Shown: positions 52,127-63,084 of the stretch, in pieces
How the letters are laid out: every line of letters begins with the position of its first letter
Position numbering within the stretch: position 1 is the first letter of the stretch
Assembly (NCBI GenBank): GCA_033807775.1
Contig: CM066315.1
Location: forward strand, 57,256,820-57,320,819
DNA length: 64,000 nt
From: Saussurea involucrata
Taxonomy: Eukaryota > Streptophyta > Magnoliopsida > Asterales > Asteraceae
Reading direction: 5' to 3'
The notes under the pieces: generated by a model
Seen by the model: only the letters and a program-made list of their open reading frames with translations
The model's database searches: none
Told to the model about the DNA's origin: nothing
Program-made: the position numbers and the translations under genes

Positions 52127-55004
52127 TATGTTATCTCGTTTCATATTTTTATGTGTTTGTGTAGGATGATAATGTTAATTCAAACAAATCAACTGAAGCT
52201 TGTGAAATCCCTCAACCATCTGCATTTTCTACTGATATGGTATCTTTATGTTTTATTTTATCTTGTTAAATTATCTGGTAAAGTTAGTAGTTTGTAACAA
52301 AAAAAAAAATCAATTTCAGGTGTTTAATTCTCGTGAAGATCTAATTGGTTGGGTACGCAATATGGGATATTCACTTGGTTTCGTTATTGTTATTAAAAGA
52401 AGCAACGATTATAAAGTAGAATTTCATTGTGATTGTAGTGGTAAGTACAGGAGTAACAAAACCTCTAGTAAACATACTGGCACAAGAAAAAAAAATTGTC
52501 CATTTCACTTGGTAGGGAATCATTTGGGTAATGATTGTTGGACTTTAGCTATGATATGTGATGCACATAATCATGATTTTGCATTACATTTGGAGGGACA
52601 TGCATATGCAAGACGATTGTCTGAAAATGAAGCTCGATTGGTGGAAGATTTGTCAACAAACAATGTGAAGGCTAAAATATTTTATCAACAATAAAGCATC
52701 AATATCCAGATAATGTGTCTACAAAAAAAACTATACACAATCAATGCCAGAAAATTCGTCGTCAGAAGAATGCAGGTAGAACTCCAATGATTTTTTTTTT
52801 TTGTTTTTTTGTCTTTTTGTTGTCTTTACTTTTTCTATTTTATTTATATGTATTATATATTTTTATTTATTTGTATTATGCAGGTAGAACTTCAATGCAA
52901 GTTGTGATGTCGTCTTTACAGGAAGAAGGCTACGTTTTTTATTATCGTGCAAACAACTCGACTAATCAGTTGGAAGATTTATTCTTTGCTCATCCAAGAT
53001 CACTGGAGATATGGCGTGTATTTCCACACGTGTTGTTGATGGATGCCACCTATAAAACGACCATGTTTGAGATGCCTCTCCTTGAAATTGTTGGTGTAAC
53101 TTCAACTAATAAGACTTTCTGTGTAGCATTTGTCTTTATGCACAGGGAAAAGGAATCCAATTATACTTGGGCATTGAATTGTCTACAGTCATTGATGGAG
53201 GGATGTCTTTATCCACGTGTGATCGTCACAGACAGAGAGTTGGCACTGGTGAAAGCATGCAGTATTGTATTTCCTGATGCTAAAAGATTACTTTGTAGAT
53301 GGCACATCTACCAAAGTATTTCGAGAAATTGTAAACCAGTAATAACATCAAATCGTGACTGGGGTTCCTTTTACAATGCATGGGTGACATTACTTGAGTC
53401 GGTAACGGATGAAACTTACATGTTTAATTTCTCACAACTTGAAGCAGTATTACGAAGCTATCCAGGTACACCTTAATTTATTATTATAAGTAAAATGTTA
53501 TATGTAAGTTTAACAATCACTAAAAAAAGTTAAATTGTTCTAATTTTCAGGTGTTCTTGCTTATCTGAATGACACATGGTTGATATATAAAGAAATGTTT
53601 GTATCTGTTTGGACTGATAAATTTCTCCACTTTGGAAATCAGACAACTAACAGAGTGGAGAGTCAACATTCAAAGTTGAAAAGTTACTTGGATTCAACGA
53701 AATCAAGTCTTGAGACATTTATGAGCAAGATCAATCAAATCATTCAGTCACAAGATACAGAAATTAAAGCAAGTCTTGAAGTGAGCAAAAGTGTCACGAA
53801 ACATCGTCATCGCATAACACACTTCAGCAAATTGTGTGGTTTCGTTTCACATTATGCATTAAACATAATATTCCAAGAGTATGAGCGAGCTCAATCTGTT
53901 GGCTTATTTTCTGAAAATTGTAGTTGTCTACTACGTACAAGTTATGGGTTGCCATGTGTGCACGAACAAATGCAATACTTGAACAAAGCTCATCCTATCC
54001 CAATTGATTCAATTGATGTATTTTGGACGACACTTGATTTATCACCGTGCCAATCTTTACAAGATGATGACGTAGGTTGTGAAGCTGAAGTCCAAATGTT
54101 TACTGAGAAATTTAACAAGCAATCGAGATCTGGTAAGTTCAGTTTTCTGAGGAAGATAAAAGAGATAGTCAATGCATCAAACACATGGGTTCGTGAACCT
54201 GTTGTTAACAAGACTACTCGTGGACGACCCTCGATGAAGGATAAGCTTTTCAGAAAAACTCATGTTGATCCCTCATTTGCAGAAAGACCCCTTAGACGTA
54301 GTAGTTCGAACGCGTCAACATTTGTTGACATGGAAAAAATGAGTTACCAGGAACCACCGAGACACAGTTCTTTCATGGGCAAAAACTATAATGTACATCC
54401 ATACATTAATCAATTTCCAAAGATGTTTCACCCTTACATTACGCATGTACATGATGTGAAAGGTGATGGAAATTGTGGATTCCGAGCAATAGTTGTCTGG
54501 CTGGGTCTTCATGAAGATGCATGGCCCACAATTCGGTCTAATTTGATGGAAGAGTTAGACACACACAAGGCAGAATACTGGGAAGCTTTTGGAGGTCAAT
54601 ATTGGAAGATTGTTTACAACACTTTAAACTTCTTTCAATCAGATCGAGGTGCACCGGTTGAACACTGGATGACAATGCCTGAAATAGGTGTCTTGATTGC
54701 TTCAAAATATAATGTGATATTACACGTTATAAATATGGCAGGCAGTATGACGTACTTGCCGCTTAGGTCCACTCCGCCAGCGTGGTATCAACATGTTGCT
54801 TTTACAATTGGGTACGTTAATGGTAACCATTATGTGAAATTAGATATGGCAGAAGGATACCCGTTCCCTCGTATAACTCAACATTTTTTCCACTACCGTT
54901 ATCAGTGTGCTGCAGGATGGGCTACCCCGTATTCAGATCGAATACAGAAGTATGAGCGACTTTTACGTGTTAATTGTACTACGGATAATGTTATTTTAGA
55001 ATAA
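52022..55004 (+). pseudogene. MULE/FAR1-type transposase fused to an OTU cysteine protease, one frameshift
   Basis: Inferred exons: 52022-52075, 52165-52239, 52320-52775, 52884-53465, 53551-55004 (about 870 aa if continuous). A FAR1-like N-terminal zinc region (VEFHCDCSGKYR, CPFHLVG, AHNHDF) is followed by the MULE catalytic domain with Asp in LLMDATYK and VTDRELAL, CRWHIYQSI, and Glu in TNRVESQHSKLKSY. Next come a SWIM-like CSCLLRTSYGLPCVH, an AT-hook-like TRGRPS, then an OTU domain: VKGDGNCGFRAI with catalytic Cys codon 54474-54476 and YVNGNHYVKLD with His codon 54828-54830. OTU proteins cleave ubiquitin chains. In exon 3 a one-base loss in an A-run near 52677 breaks the frame before the catalytic domain; otherwise it reads cleanly. 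The A-run could be an assembly error. It is the right gene of the large MULE. Confidence 0.82.
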
Positions 55005-55433
55005 TCGAATGTAATATAGATTATTTTATGTTCTATTTATATGTTAAATCGCAATGTTTATGTTTTATTTTTATAATTATATAATTGACACCCCTATATA
55101 TATAAACAAAAAGAATAATAATATATATATATTTCTATATTTCTAATATATATATATATATATAAACAAATAAATAATATATATTTATTATATAAAACAA
55201 ATAAATAATATATATATAAATAATATATATATATTATATATATAAAATGTAATCATTTACCAATCATTTTAAAAACAAATAAATAATATATATTTATTAT
55301 ATAAAACAAATAAATAATATATATATATATAAATAATATATATATATATATTTAAATCAAAAATGATTGGTATGAAAACAATGTAATCATTTACCAATCA
55401 TTTTTGTACTTTTTGGTGCAAATAGCCAAATCC
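55005..55433. repeat. Right terminal inverted repeat of the large MULE with AT microsatellites
   Basis: Long runs of (AT)n with AAACAAATAAATAATATATA repeated four times (55165-55340), then GGTGCAAATAGCC, the inverse of the left end. CAATCATTTTTG and ACCAATCATTTT appear twice. Confidence 0.7.
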
Positions 55434-55442
55434 GTTTAGAAT

Positions 55443-56113
55443 GGACTAAGTTTTATTTGAATATATTAATAAAATATAGGGTTGTTTCACCTTGTTTAAT
55501 GGGGTGGGTGGAACAAGTTATGTTCCAATTTGTTCTACTTTGTCTAGGTCTGTTCCACATAAAAACCATGGCAAACATGAAACATTGTCTCTATTCTATT
55601 ATGTCTTGTCTTATCCGATGTACCAAACACATCATTAGAGATTTACGATAAGGATGAACTTCGTAATAAAATGCAAAACACAATGACCACCGAATGTAAT
55701 TTCAAGATTATAGATGATATCCATAGTTTAATAACGACATAATGTTTATTAAGATATAGTTAATATATAATTAAAAAAAGGGTTGAGTTCCTATGAGAAA
55801 CGTAAGAAAGAATTTGTACCCTTGGATCAATTATAATTGAAGATTATCACTAATGAGATGCACCAAGATGCACCAGATCAATTCTCGTGAGAAGCGCAAT
55901 TCATGGATGAGGGTGATATTAAAATGATAAGACTTTTTACGCTTCTCACTTTAACTCTTTTTCTCACACGATCTTTCGTGAAAGAAAATTTTGGTTAATA
56001 TTTATTAAAAGAGGACCGATTAAGGGACCAATCCTAGAGGATCGAATAAGCGATCGGCTCAACTGGTTATCAAATACTACAATTTTTTCTTCTGACGCTT
56101 AAGACGTGAATAG
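55443..56113. other. Intergenic DNA
   Basis: No gene is seen. 55480-55640 has GGTTGTTTCACC ... ATGTACCAAACAC and may be a decayed MITE. The rest is featureless. Confidence 0.4.
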
Positions 56114-56747
56114 TAGGGATGAGCAAACCGGACCGTTTTCCCAAACCGAACTGCGACCGAACCGGTAAACATGTTTTCGGTTCCGTTTTCGATTCCATAT
56201 AATCTTCAACTTTGGGATTCGGTATTTCGGTATTTGGTACCGGGATTTCCCCGAAAATACCAAAACTGAACCGGGAATGTTAAAGGGTAATGTCTTTTAA
56301 CTTCTTTGATTATGCATATTATCTCCTAAATAAAGCTTATCTTTTCCTAATCAAACTATATTATCTCTTAAACTACCCAAACTTTCTCCATAAGTATCAT
56401 TTGAAGAGGCAATAATTAAATAAAATGGAAAAGGAAAAACATAAAAAAAAATCCCAAAGATTGTTGAACTTTTGCTTGGTTTTGAACTTTTGATTGTTGA
56501 TTTTTTGATTGTTTGGGATTGGTTTTGAAACATTATGAATGTATTTTGGTTTGCGATTGGTTTTGATACACATTTGATACATTTTAAAATTTTCTGTCCT
56601 AAGTGGTCCTAGTACCGATTTTCCCGTCCCGAAACCGAAACGGTACCGAACCGGTTCATAGGGTTCGGTTTTCGATACCGGTTTTTAGTCCCAAAAAATT
56701 TCGGTACCAATTGGTTTGGTACCGGTCCGGTCCCGATCTCATCCTAG
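56114..56747. mobile_element. DNA-element relic with GGGATGAG ends
   Basis: The left end GGGATGAGCAAACCGGACCG and the inverse of the right end GGATGAGATCGGGACCGGAC form imperfect inverted repeats. TAGTA is found next to both ends. CGGTACCGAA/TTCGGTACC words are dense on both sides of an AT-rich core. Probably hAT-like and non-autonomous; the superfamily is uncertain. Confidence 0.5.
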
Positions 56748-57237
56748 TAACTAGTTGAGGGCTTTCGGAGTTTAACCGAAACCAGTTATAATCAATCTGA
56801 ATTCTGAGGTAACGAGACTAAAACAAGGCCCAAAATCTACAAGTGACGAGATTCAGGCCCACCAAGTGCATGTATACCTTTTTAAAGATTAAAACCATCT
56901 CAAAATGATCAAACGTGAATGCAACATCAAACATGTCACAAAGAACAAGATTCTTGAGGGCGAAGGAGGCTTTTGGGATGTCAGCATCTAAAAAAAAAAT
57001 TACATTAATATTACATATACAAAAACTAAGGGGTTGTTTATAGCCGGTAAGTAGTGCTTACTGGGTAAGAGATAATGTAGTTTACCAACACCTTCTGACC
57101 AACAAATGTTGTTGGTTGAGATGCTGACCCACTAAGAGCGGAGAGGCTTACTAGCCCGGTCGGAGCATCTTACTCAATCAACGCTTACGGCTTACCCACA
57201 TTTTTAGTAAACGGTTCGAACCTCTTAGAAATCCGCG
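56748..57237. other. 3' flank of WRAP73-like gene
   Basis: There is no gene. 57030-57210 has repeated GCTTACTGGG/GCTTACCCAC and TAAG words near both ends and may be a small MITE adjoining the stop codon of the WD40 gene. Confidence 0.35.
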
Positions 57238-60200
57238 TCAATCATCCGAACTGTAATCGCTGTTAGAGTCGGGAAGCAAAGGAACAGCCGCACAACAAAA
57301 CAACTCCTTATCTTTGAGAAGAAGACAACTACCATTGAAATCCCATTTTAGATCCATTACTGAGAACTGAGGAAGCGGAACGTTGACGCAGTAAGCACCC
57401 GACGGGGTCCACATGTACAAGTGGGACGTTCCGGTGCACAAAACTAGTCGAGTGCAAGTTGGGTCCCACGCTGCGGCTCGAATAGGGTCTTTCTGTACCA
57501 AAATGGCAGCAAGTTCAAGATGGTTCATGTCCCATATCCATAAAACAGTCGGCATGCTGTCGTTGCGAGTGCAGATGTATTGGCTGTCTTTGCTCCAAGA
57601 CATGATTCCTGTAGTTTGGATGAATTGAAGTTATTATTTAGCTGAATCACCTTCCCAAAAAACTTAATTTCTAATGTTTTTATCGGAGCAGACGGTTTAC
57701 CCTTTATTGATAAGGGTAAAGTTGTAATTTGTTTAATTAAAAAGTCCAAACTGTGTGCATTTTTCTTTCATTGTGAATTTTTATATTGGGATGGAGGGAG
57801 TATTTGTCAGATGCTTCTAAAATTAATTGAGATTTGCAAAGGCAACCAAACGAGAGAAGTCAAGCTTACCGATTCCTTGCTTAGGATTCGGTTTGTCAGC
57901 AGGAGGCTTTTGGAAAGGCAAGGTGATGGGGAGTTCCATAACATCGTATCTAACGTCAATGAGTCCTTGTGGACCATATTCTGCAAAAATAAAACGTAAA
58001 CAACAAAAACACTGGTATCTATATGGAAGAAGAAATCAATGCAAGCCAAGCATCATGGAACACAGTCAACACACACAAAAAGAAATGACATCCTAAACAA
58101 ATTAAGCAACACCATATGTTAAATCTTTGGCTTGATTAGCAAAACTGAGGGTGGAGTAACTATGAAGAAAGACTTAAATAGGCATAAGACATCAATAATG
58201 TGAGAGAGAGAAAAAGAGAGGGGAATGGATAAGTACTAGTGTTTACCAGAATTATGTTGTGTAAAATCATCTGTTAAAGACAAGTCAGACATATCTAACT
58301 GTAACGGCTCATCAACCTCCTGAAATATGAAGATAAAAGCGAGATACAATGCATTATAATGAAGGCATAATGTATGTTTTCAGTTAAAGATATGCATAAT
58401 GTATTACTCCCCCCATCTCCCAAAAAATTGCAACACCTATTTTGTGTTGTCCAAAAGAAAGGAACATTTCCTTTGTCGGTAAGATTCCAATCCAAATATA
58501 CCTATTTAACAATAAGAATCATTATAAGTTATTGGTGAGAATAATTGTGGTTCACAACTTCTCTCATTCTCGTGTTATCAAGGGTTATTTAGGCATTTAA
58601 CTTTTAATCAAAGACATTTATTAAATTATGTGCCACGTCAATTTTGGGTAGTTTTGACAAATCTTGAAATACAGGAAGTTAGTTACCTTGAAAACAGCAG
58701 CAGAACAAGGGGCTCTTACAGTAGACAGATGCATAAATTCTGCAAATACTTTCCAGGTTAAGTGATTTAGAACTCTTAACATCTGGTCATAACTACCAAC
58801 TGCTAAAGACTGGCCATTAGGGGACCAAGAAACACTTTTTACACCCAATCCACTTTCATATGCTTGATATTTCGATAGGCACCTTCCATCTAAGGAGTAT
58901 ATCAGCACCTACATGAACAATAAGACATTTAATCCTTAGCCAAAAACAGCACCACACAGTTTATAAGAACAATGTAGGGTCATAAACAGTAATAAAAATA
59001 AATTATAGCAATATGAAAAAAATGAGAAGATTTCAACTGCAAACCTTGTATTCAAGAGGAGAATCCCATATCACAATTGCAGTATCATCTGGTGACCATT
59101 CAACATCAGCCAGATCTAATGTATCAACAGCAAAAACACCCATGATTTCCCATGTTTGACAAGATATTAGGTTTACATAGTCTTTGCAATCACGCCTGGT
59201 GCATATTGCAGCAAAACTCCCATCCTTAGTAAATGACACCCCTTTAGAAGCATGTTTTGGCCACTGCACATGTATACATGCTGTATTTAAAAGTGACCAA
59301 ACGGTTAGCCGTAACTGGAACTCTGATGTAGTGAGGATGTGGCGACTGTCTGGGCTCCACCTAGCATAAGCAATCCCTGCTGGACCTTCATCTATTTTGC
59401 ACGTCCATTCAGGTTGTGCTAATGACCATGCTTGTATCATGGGCTTCTTGTAAAGTCCACATAGTATGTACTCGGAATCGAGGGCCCACTCGATATAGCT
59501 TATCTTATCCATACAAGAAAATAATTGTACAACCTAGATGAATGTCAAGAATCATGGGTTAATATTAAAACCTTTGAAAAATTATTAAATACACTGATAC
59601 GCATGCTGCTAAACCTGAGAGACCAACAAAAGAGCAAGTGTTTCACCAAGATGTGATTAAATAGAATATATGTCCTTATTTTTCATATGAAAACAAAATA
59701 TTGAAGGGAGAGGGAGAGGGAGAGGGAGAGGGAGAGAAATTAACTACCGGCTTACAGCCTATGTTATTACATGATCGAGGTATGTTTCCAACTTAATTGT
59801 TACTGGCTTGTTATCATGGCTTATATTTAGCATATATTATGGTCTAACTCTATTTATGTACCTATAAATTTGCCCAAGTCCTAGCTCAAATTCAAATGAT
59901 CTCAAGAGCAAGATTTCTGACTCAAACAATCGATGTCGTAGGTTAATTACATCACTAAAAGAGATTGGGGTTCATTTACTGTATTAGTACATGTATTTTA
60001 CCTTATGGAAAGTGGAAACTACATATTTCTATGGGTCTCATAAACACTTATGGAGCATTTTATAGAAAATATCAACTTTCACATCTTGAATTAACAAATT
60101 AAGCACTAAATTGTTGCAAAAGCATAAACACGACCTTACTCACAATAAGCCTAAGGCTATCACTCATTCTAAAGTTTGACTTTTCCTCCTTGAATACTAG

Positions 60201-60608
60201 CCTACTAGGTAAACTAACAAAGCTACAAAATGGTGAACATTGGACTACTCTGGACTCCCAAGTCCAACTTTTCCAAAAATGAATATACATTGGATTTTCA
60301 GAGATCAATTTGAAGTAAGATGCTTCTGGGTTCAGCTAATTTATGTAACTATGATTTCACTAAAAACTGCAGATATAAGAGAGCTTATCCTTTGCAATTC
60401 TGAAAATATCTTAGTAAATTCCAAACACAACTAATTAACAACTCAAACAATGCAGAATCTTGCAAAATACGATAATTTCTAAATCAATTACCTTGAAAGA
60501 TAAAACATCTCGAATCACAAGCCGGTAATCCACGGCAACGGCGAGATAGCGAGAATTTGGGGAGAAACAACAGGGACCAGTCTGCTTAAAAGGTTCTGTG
60601 AATTCCAT
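57238..60608 (-). CDS. WRAP73: WD repeat-containing protein WRAP73-like
   Basis: WD40 beta-propeller protein. Animal and fungal relatives work at centrosomes, spindle poles and cilia bases; a role in microtubule organisation in plants is inferred only from homology. Six coding exons, 5' to 3': 60608-60492, 59533-59045, 58908-58687, 58319-58247, 57980-57870, 57608-57238; 460 aa. The start MEFTEPFKQTGPCCFSPNSR is the conserved family beginning. Other diagnostic stretches are SYIEWALDSEYILCGLYKKP, PEWTCKIDEGPAGIAYARWS, VFAVDTLDLADVEWSPDD, VKSVSWSPNGQSLAVGSYDQ, SWSKDSQYICTRNDS and LVLCTGTSHLYMWTPSGAYC. The tail is acidic (DSNSDYSSDD). All introns are GT...AG; intron 1 (958 bp) carries a (GGGAGA)n array. 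No truncation is seen. Confidence 0.95.
57640..57802. mobile_element. Right half of a Stowaway-like MITE in WRAP73 intron 5
   Basis: It ends TTGGGATGGAGGGAGTA, the conserved Stowaway (Tc1/mariner) terminus with TA target. The corresponding left end CTCCCTCC is not found in this intron. Confidence 0.5.
58405..58660. mobile_element. Left half of a Stowaway-like MITE in WRAP73 intron 3
   Basis: ATTACTCCCCCCATCTCCCA begins a sequence typical of the Stowaway left end. The right terminus GGGAGTA is absent before exon 3, so this is a decayed or truncated copy. Confidence 0.45.
59705..59737. repeat. (GGGAGA)n microsatellite in WRAP73 intron 1
   Basis: Five consecutive GGGAGA units, purine-only on the plus strand. 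Confidence 0.85.
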
Positions 60609-61115
60609 CGGAGAAAAAACTAACAAAACATGACTTGAATGTCATGAAACACACAAGAAATCGATGGCTTTAAGAATAGCAATCAGCCCAAATTTTGAAT
60701 ATAATATGATAAAATGATCATGTCACGGAGATTTGGTGAGATGAGTAGATAGATCTAAGGTGAGATGGTGAGAGAGATTGGGGTGAAAAACTTGAAAATG
60801 GGTTTCAAATTTGAACCCACTGCGGGAGGAAAAAGGAAAAGGAAGAAAGAAAGAATGTTTGACTTTATACTGTCAAACTGCGCGCATGGGTAAAAGTAAA
60901 AGCAAGGATTGTATCTGTATGATCAAAAAACCCTGGGTAGGTAGGGTTTTATAAACCAAGTTTAAGGTTTCTTCTATTTTTAGCAATTATTTAGACCTGA
61001 AAATTAATGTCACATTTGTTTTATACTTGTCCATGTTCTTGTCCAACTATAACACCAATGTGACAAATTTCATTATGGTTGAGTGTCTATATACATGAAT
61101 AAAAAGCCTAATATA
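60609..61115. promoter_or_regulatory. Upstream region of WRAP73-like gene
   Basis: Contains the 5' leader and promoter by position. A perfect 19-bp palindrome GGGTTTCAAATTTGAACCC-like stretch lies at about 60799-60817, and AAACCCTGG/AGGGTTTTA words at about 60928-60951 resemble telo-box type sequences. No box is assigned firmly. Confidence 0.35.
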
Positions 61116-61692
61116 TCTATTCTATCTTATTAAAAGAATAGTGACAGTTATTTTCAAAACTTTTCACTTTCTAAACTAGCGGTTACTTTCTAAACCACGT
61201 CTCCTTTCCCCCACGTTTCCCCTGATTCTGCAATTTCCATCTCTCGACTCCATCCCTTATCTCTCTGCTCACTGTCTCTCATCTCTCAACTTGTGAAATA
61301 CGTAGCATAATCATGTCTTGCTCGGTTTTCTCTGTATCTCTCCATCGTATGTGCTTGATTTCACTGTGTTGGATCCTCTTTCTTCTAACAATCTTTTTTC
61401 AAAAGTTTTTTATGTTTGCCTCTCTGGTTCGTTTCCAATCTGTGTTTGCATTCGATAATGGTTTTTGTTACACGGTTATGTTTGAATTTGAAAATGTGTT
61501 CAATTTTTTTGTTACTTTTGCTAATCGATTACTTGATTGCACTGGTTTTGTCATCTTTTCTGATAATTGATTTCTACCACTATGATAAGATGGCGACTAC
61601 AGGCCAACAATGGTGACAAACCAAATGAGTACGATTTGGTTTACAAGATTGAAAAATATACGACTTTAGGTCTCTGTTATGATTTGATCTGT

Positions 61693-61806
61693 GGGTTCAC
61701 TTCCAATGTATATATCTCATGTGCTCTCATCAATTTGTATGTTAAATTGAATATGCTAAAAGATGCCCATAAACTGTTTGATGAAACTCTAAAACTAGGG
61801 TCTTGA
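61693..61806 (+). pseudogene. Pentatricopeptide repeat (PPR) fragment
   Basis: It reads GFTSNVYISCALINLYVKLN then KDAHKLFDET and stops at 61804-61806. This matches the join of two PPR motifs in plant organelle RNA-binding proteins (the ALINLY and AHKLFDE positions). Only about one repeat is present, so it is a captured or decayed fragment. Confidence 0.65.
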
Positions 61807-62108
61807 TTACACGTTTCTACGAGTCCATATACGCTTCTGTATCTTTCATCTCTCAATCTGTTCATTGCATAAATTAATTGTTGTAGTTTTTTTTAAATCC
61901 AAAAGCATAAACCATTTGCCTAAGGCTTTTTTTGTTACTCTTGATTGCAGCTAAGGTGACCAAATACAAGTCAGGTATGGATGCATACTTTCTTGGCTGA
62001 AATTTAGCCAAAATGTGTCGATTATTACCTTGGTTATGTGTTCATTTGAACCTAAAATCAACCCTTGTTGATATTAACTACATTATGGTACATGAAATAT
62101 ATTTTCAG

Positions 62109-62168
62109 TATGATAAGGATATCCCAACGATCTTTGAGGATGTGAGTATAAAGGCGGAAATTTTTGAG
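62109..62168 (+). pseudogene. Unidentified 60-nt exon-like fragment
   Basis: Between TTTTCAG and GAG-GTAACA is an open 20-codon stretch, YDKDIPTIFEDVSIKAEIFE, with correct splice borders. I do not recognise the source gene. It is listed because it sits in line with the PPR and FKBP fragments. Confidence 0.35.
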
Positions 62169-62945
62169 GTAACATCTAGCTTTGTATTTCTCTTATTTTG
62201 TGGTATCTCACATAACTACTGCTCCAAGTTGGTTCTTTTTTGCAACCTTTTACTTTTATCCTGTTGTTTGGAGGAGTCAGGTATTGTTTAAAAGAAACTC
62301 ATCAAACACAAATAGTTGATTAGCAATAGATAAAAGACTTGCGTCTGTATTTTCTCTCATTTATTTATTTTCTTTTCCTTGGAATATTTATAGTACAACT
62401 CTTGTCTTGGGAACTTTTTCTAAAAGTAATAGCGCTTGTTTTTTGAGCTGCAAACGTGAATATTAATCTTGTGTAAATGGGTCATTTAGTAACATAGTGA
62501 ACTCTTATGTTTTCGTCGTCTACTTGTGGGTTTCAAAATTATTTGCTCATTAGTTTTTTCCATGTATAAAGTAGAGAAAGGGTAGATTGCACAAAATTGA
62601 CAAGTTTATCCAAATTAGGCAGCAGGTGGTTCATGTGTTGTTCTTTGGACCAATTTGGATGTTAATTTCTTGAGAGATGATTGCTAAGAAGAAAGATTTC
62701 GTAGTAGTAGGCATCTTTGTTTTTCTAAGATGATGATCATTTCATATTGATTTCTCTCTATTTTGTCTTGTTTTTCTTTTTCGGTAATTGTGACACATGT
62801 GTTGCCAAAACTACATTATTCACGTATTTACAACGAATGCATGAGATACTTGTCTGGTCACGATCTTAATATACATTATTCTTTTGCTCATCAATTGAGG
62901 GGGACAACCGGATTTTTTTTACTTCCATTGACATGATCATATACA

Positions 62946-63084
62946 AATGCCACCCTTCAATTTGATGTAGAACTTCTCTCCTGGGTTAGTGTCAAGGACA
63001 TTTGCAAGGATGGTGGGATCTTCAAGAAGACTGTAAAGGAAGGAGAGAAATGGGAGAACCCTAAAGACCTTAATGAAGTTCTAG
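62946..63084 (+). pseudogene. FKBP62/FKBP65-type peptidyl-prolyl isomerase exon
   Basis: The open stretch NATLQFDVELLSWVSVKDIC continues KDGGIFKK and EGEKWENPKDLNEVL. It is the end of one FK506-binding domain and the linker to the next in plant multidomain FKBPs (ROF1/ROF2). It ends at a GT donor (CTAG-GTACTT) where that gene family has an exon border. The following ATAG-GTACGA at about 63193 may be the decayed next exon. Upstream, the residues before NATLQ are not conserved. As only one exon survives, it cannot encode a working chaperone. Confidence 0.7.

Larger units (their letters stand above)
39070..55433 (+). mobile_element. Large autonomous-type Mutator-like element with three genes, split by a Sirevirus
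   Basis: The left end (39070) and the inverse of the right end (55433) share CTATTTGCACCAAAAA followed by related GATTACATGGTTTTC sequence. The similarity continues as AT-rich subterminal DNA holding TTAGAAATATAGAAATA (about 39270-39290; inverse at about 55125-55145). Flanks are GTTTAGAAG (39061-39069) and GTTTAGAAT (55434-55442), a 9-bp duplication with one mismatch. Between the ends lie a mudrA-like transposase, a small convergent coiled-coil ORF and a transposase-OTU gene. The 8026-bp Sirevirus and its 5-bp duplication interrupt it, so the original was about 8.3 kb. The two transposase genes could in principle derive from a nested merger of two MULEs; an internal MULE end fragment at 50916-51179 keeps that open. 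Confidence 0.75.

Noticed and set aside
55005..55433. CRISPR-like or satellite array in the AT-rich repeats
   Set aside because: The repeats are AT microsatellite with no unique spacers, in a plant genome, and form the terminal region of the MULE.
39070..55433. The large MULE as the autonomous partner of the foldback MULEs at 18 and 24 kb
   Set aside because: Terminal sequences differ (CTATTTGCACCAAAAA versus GGGAAATTAATTAAAATACC), so a transposase recognising one set need not act on the other.
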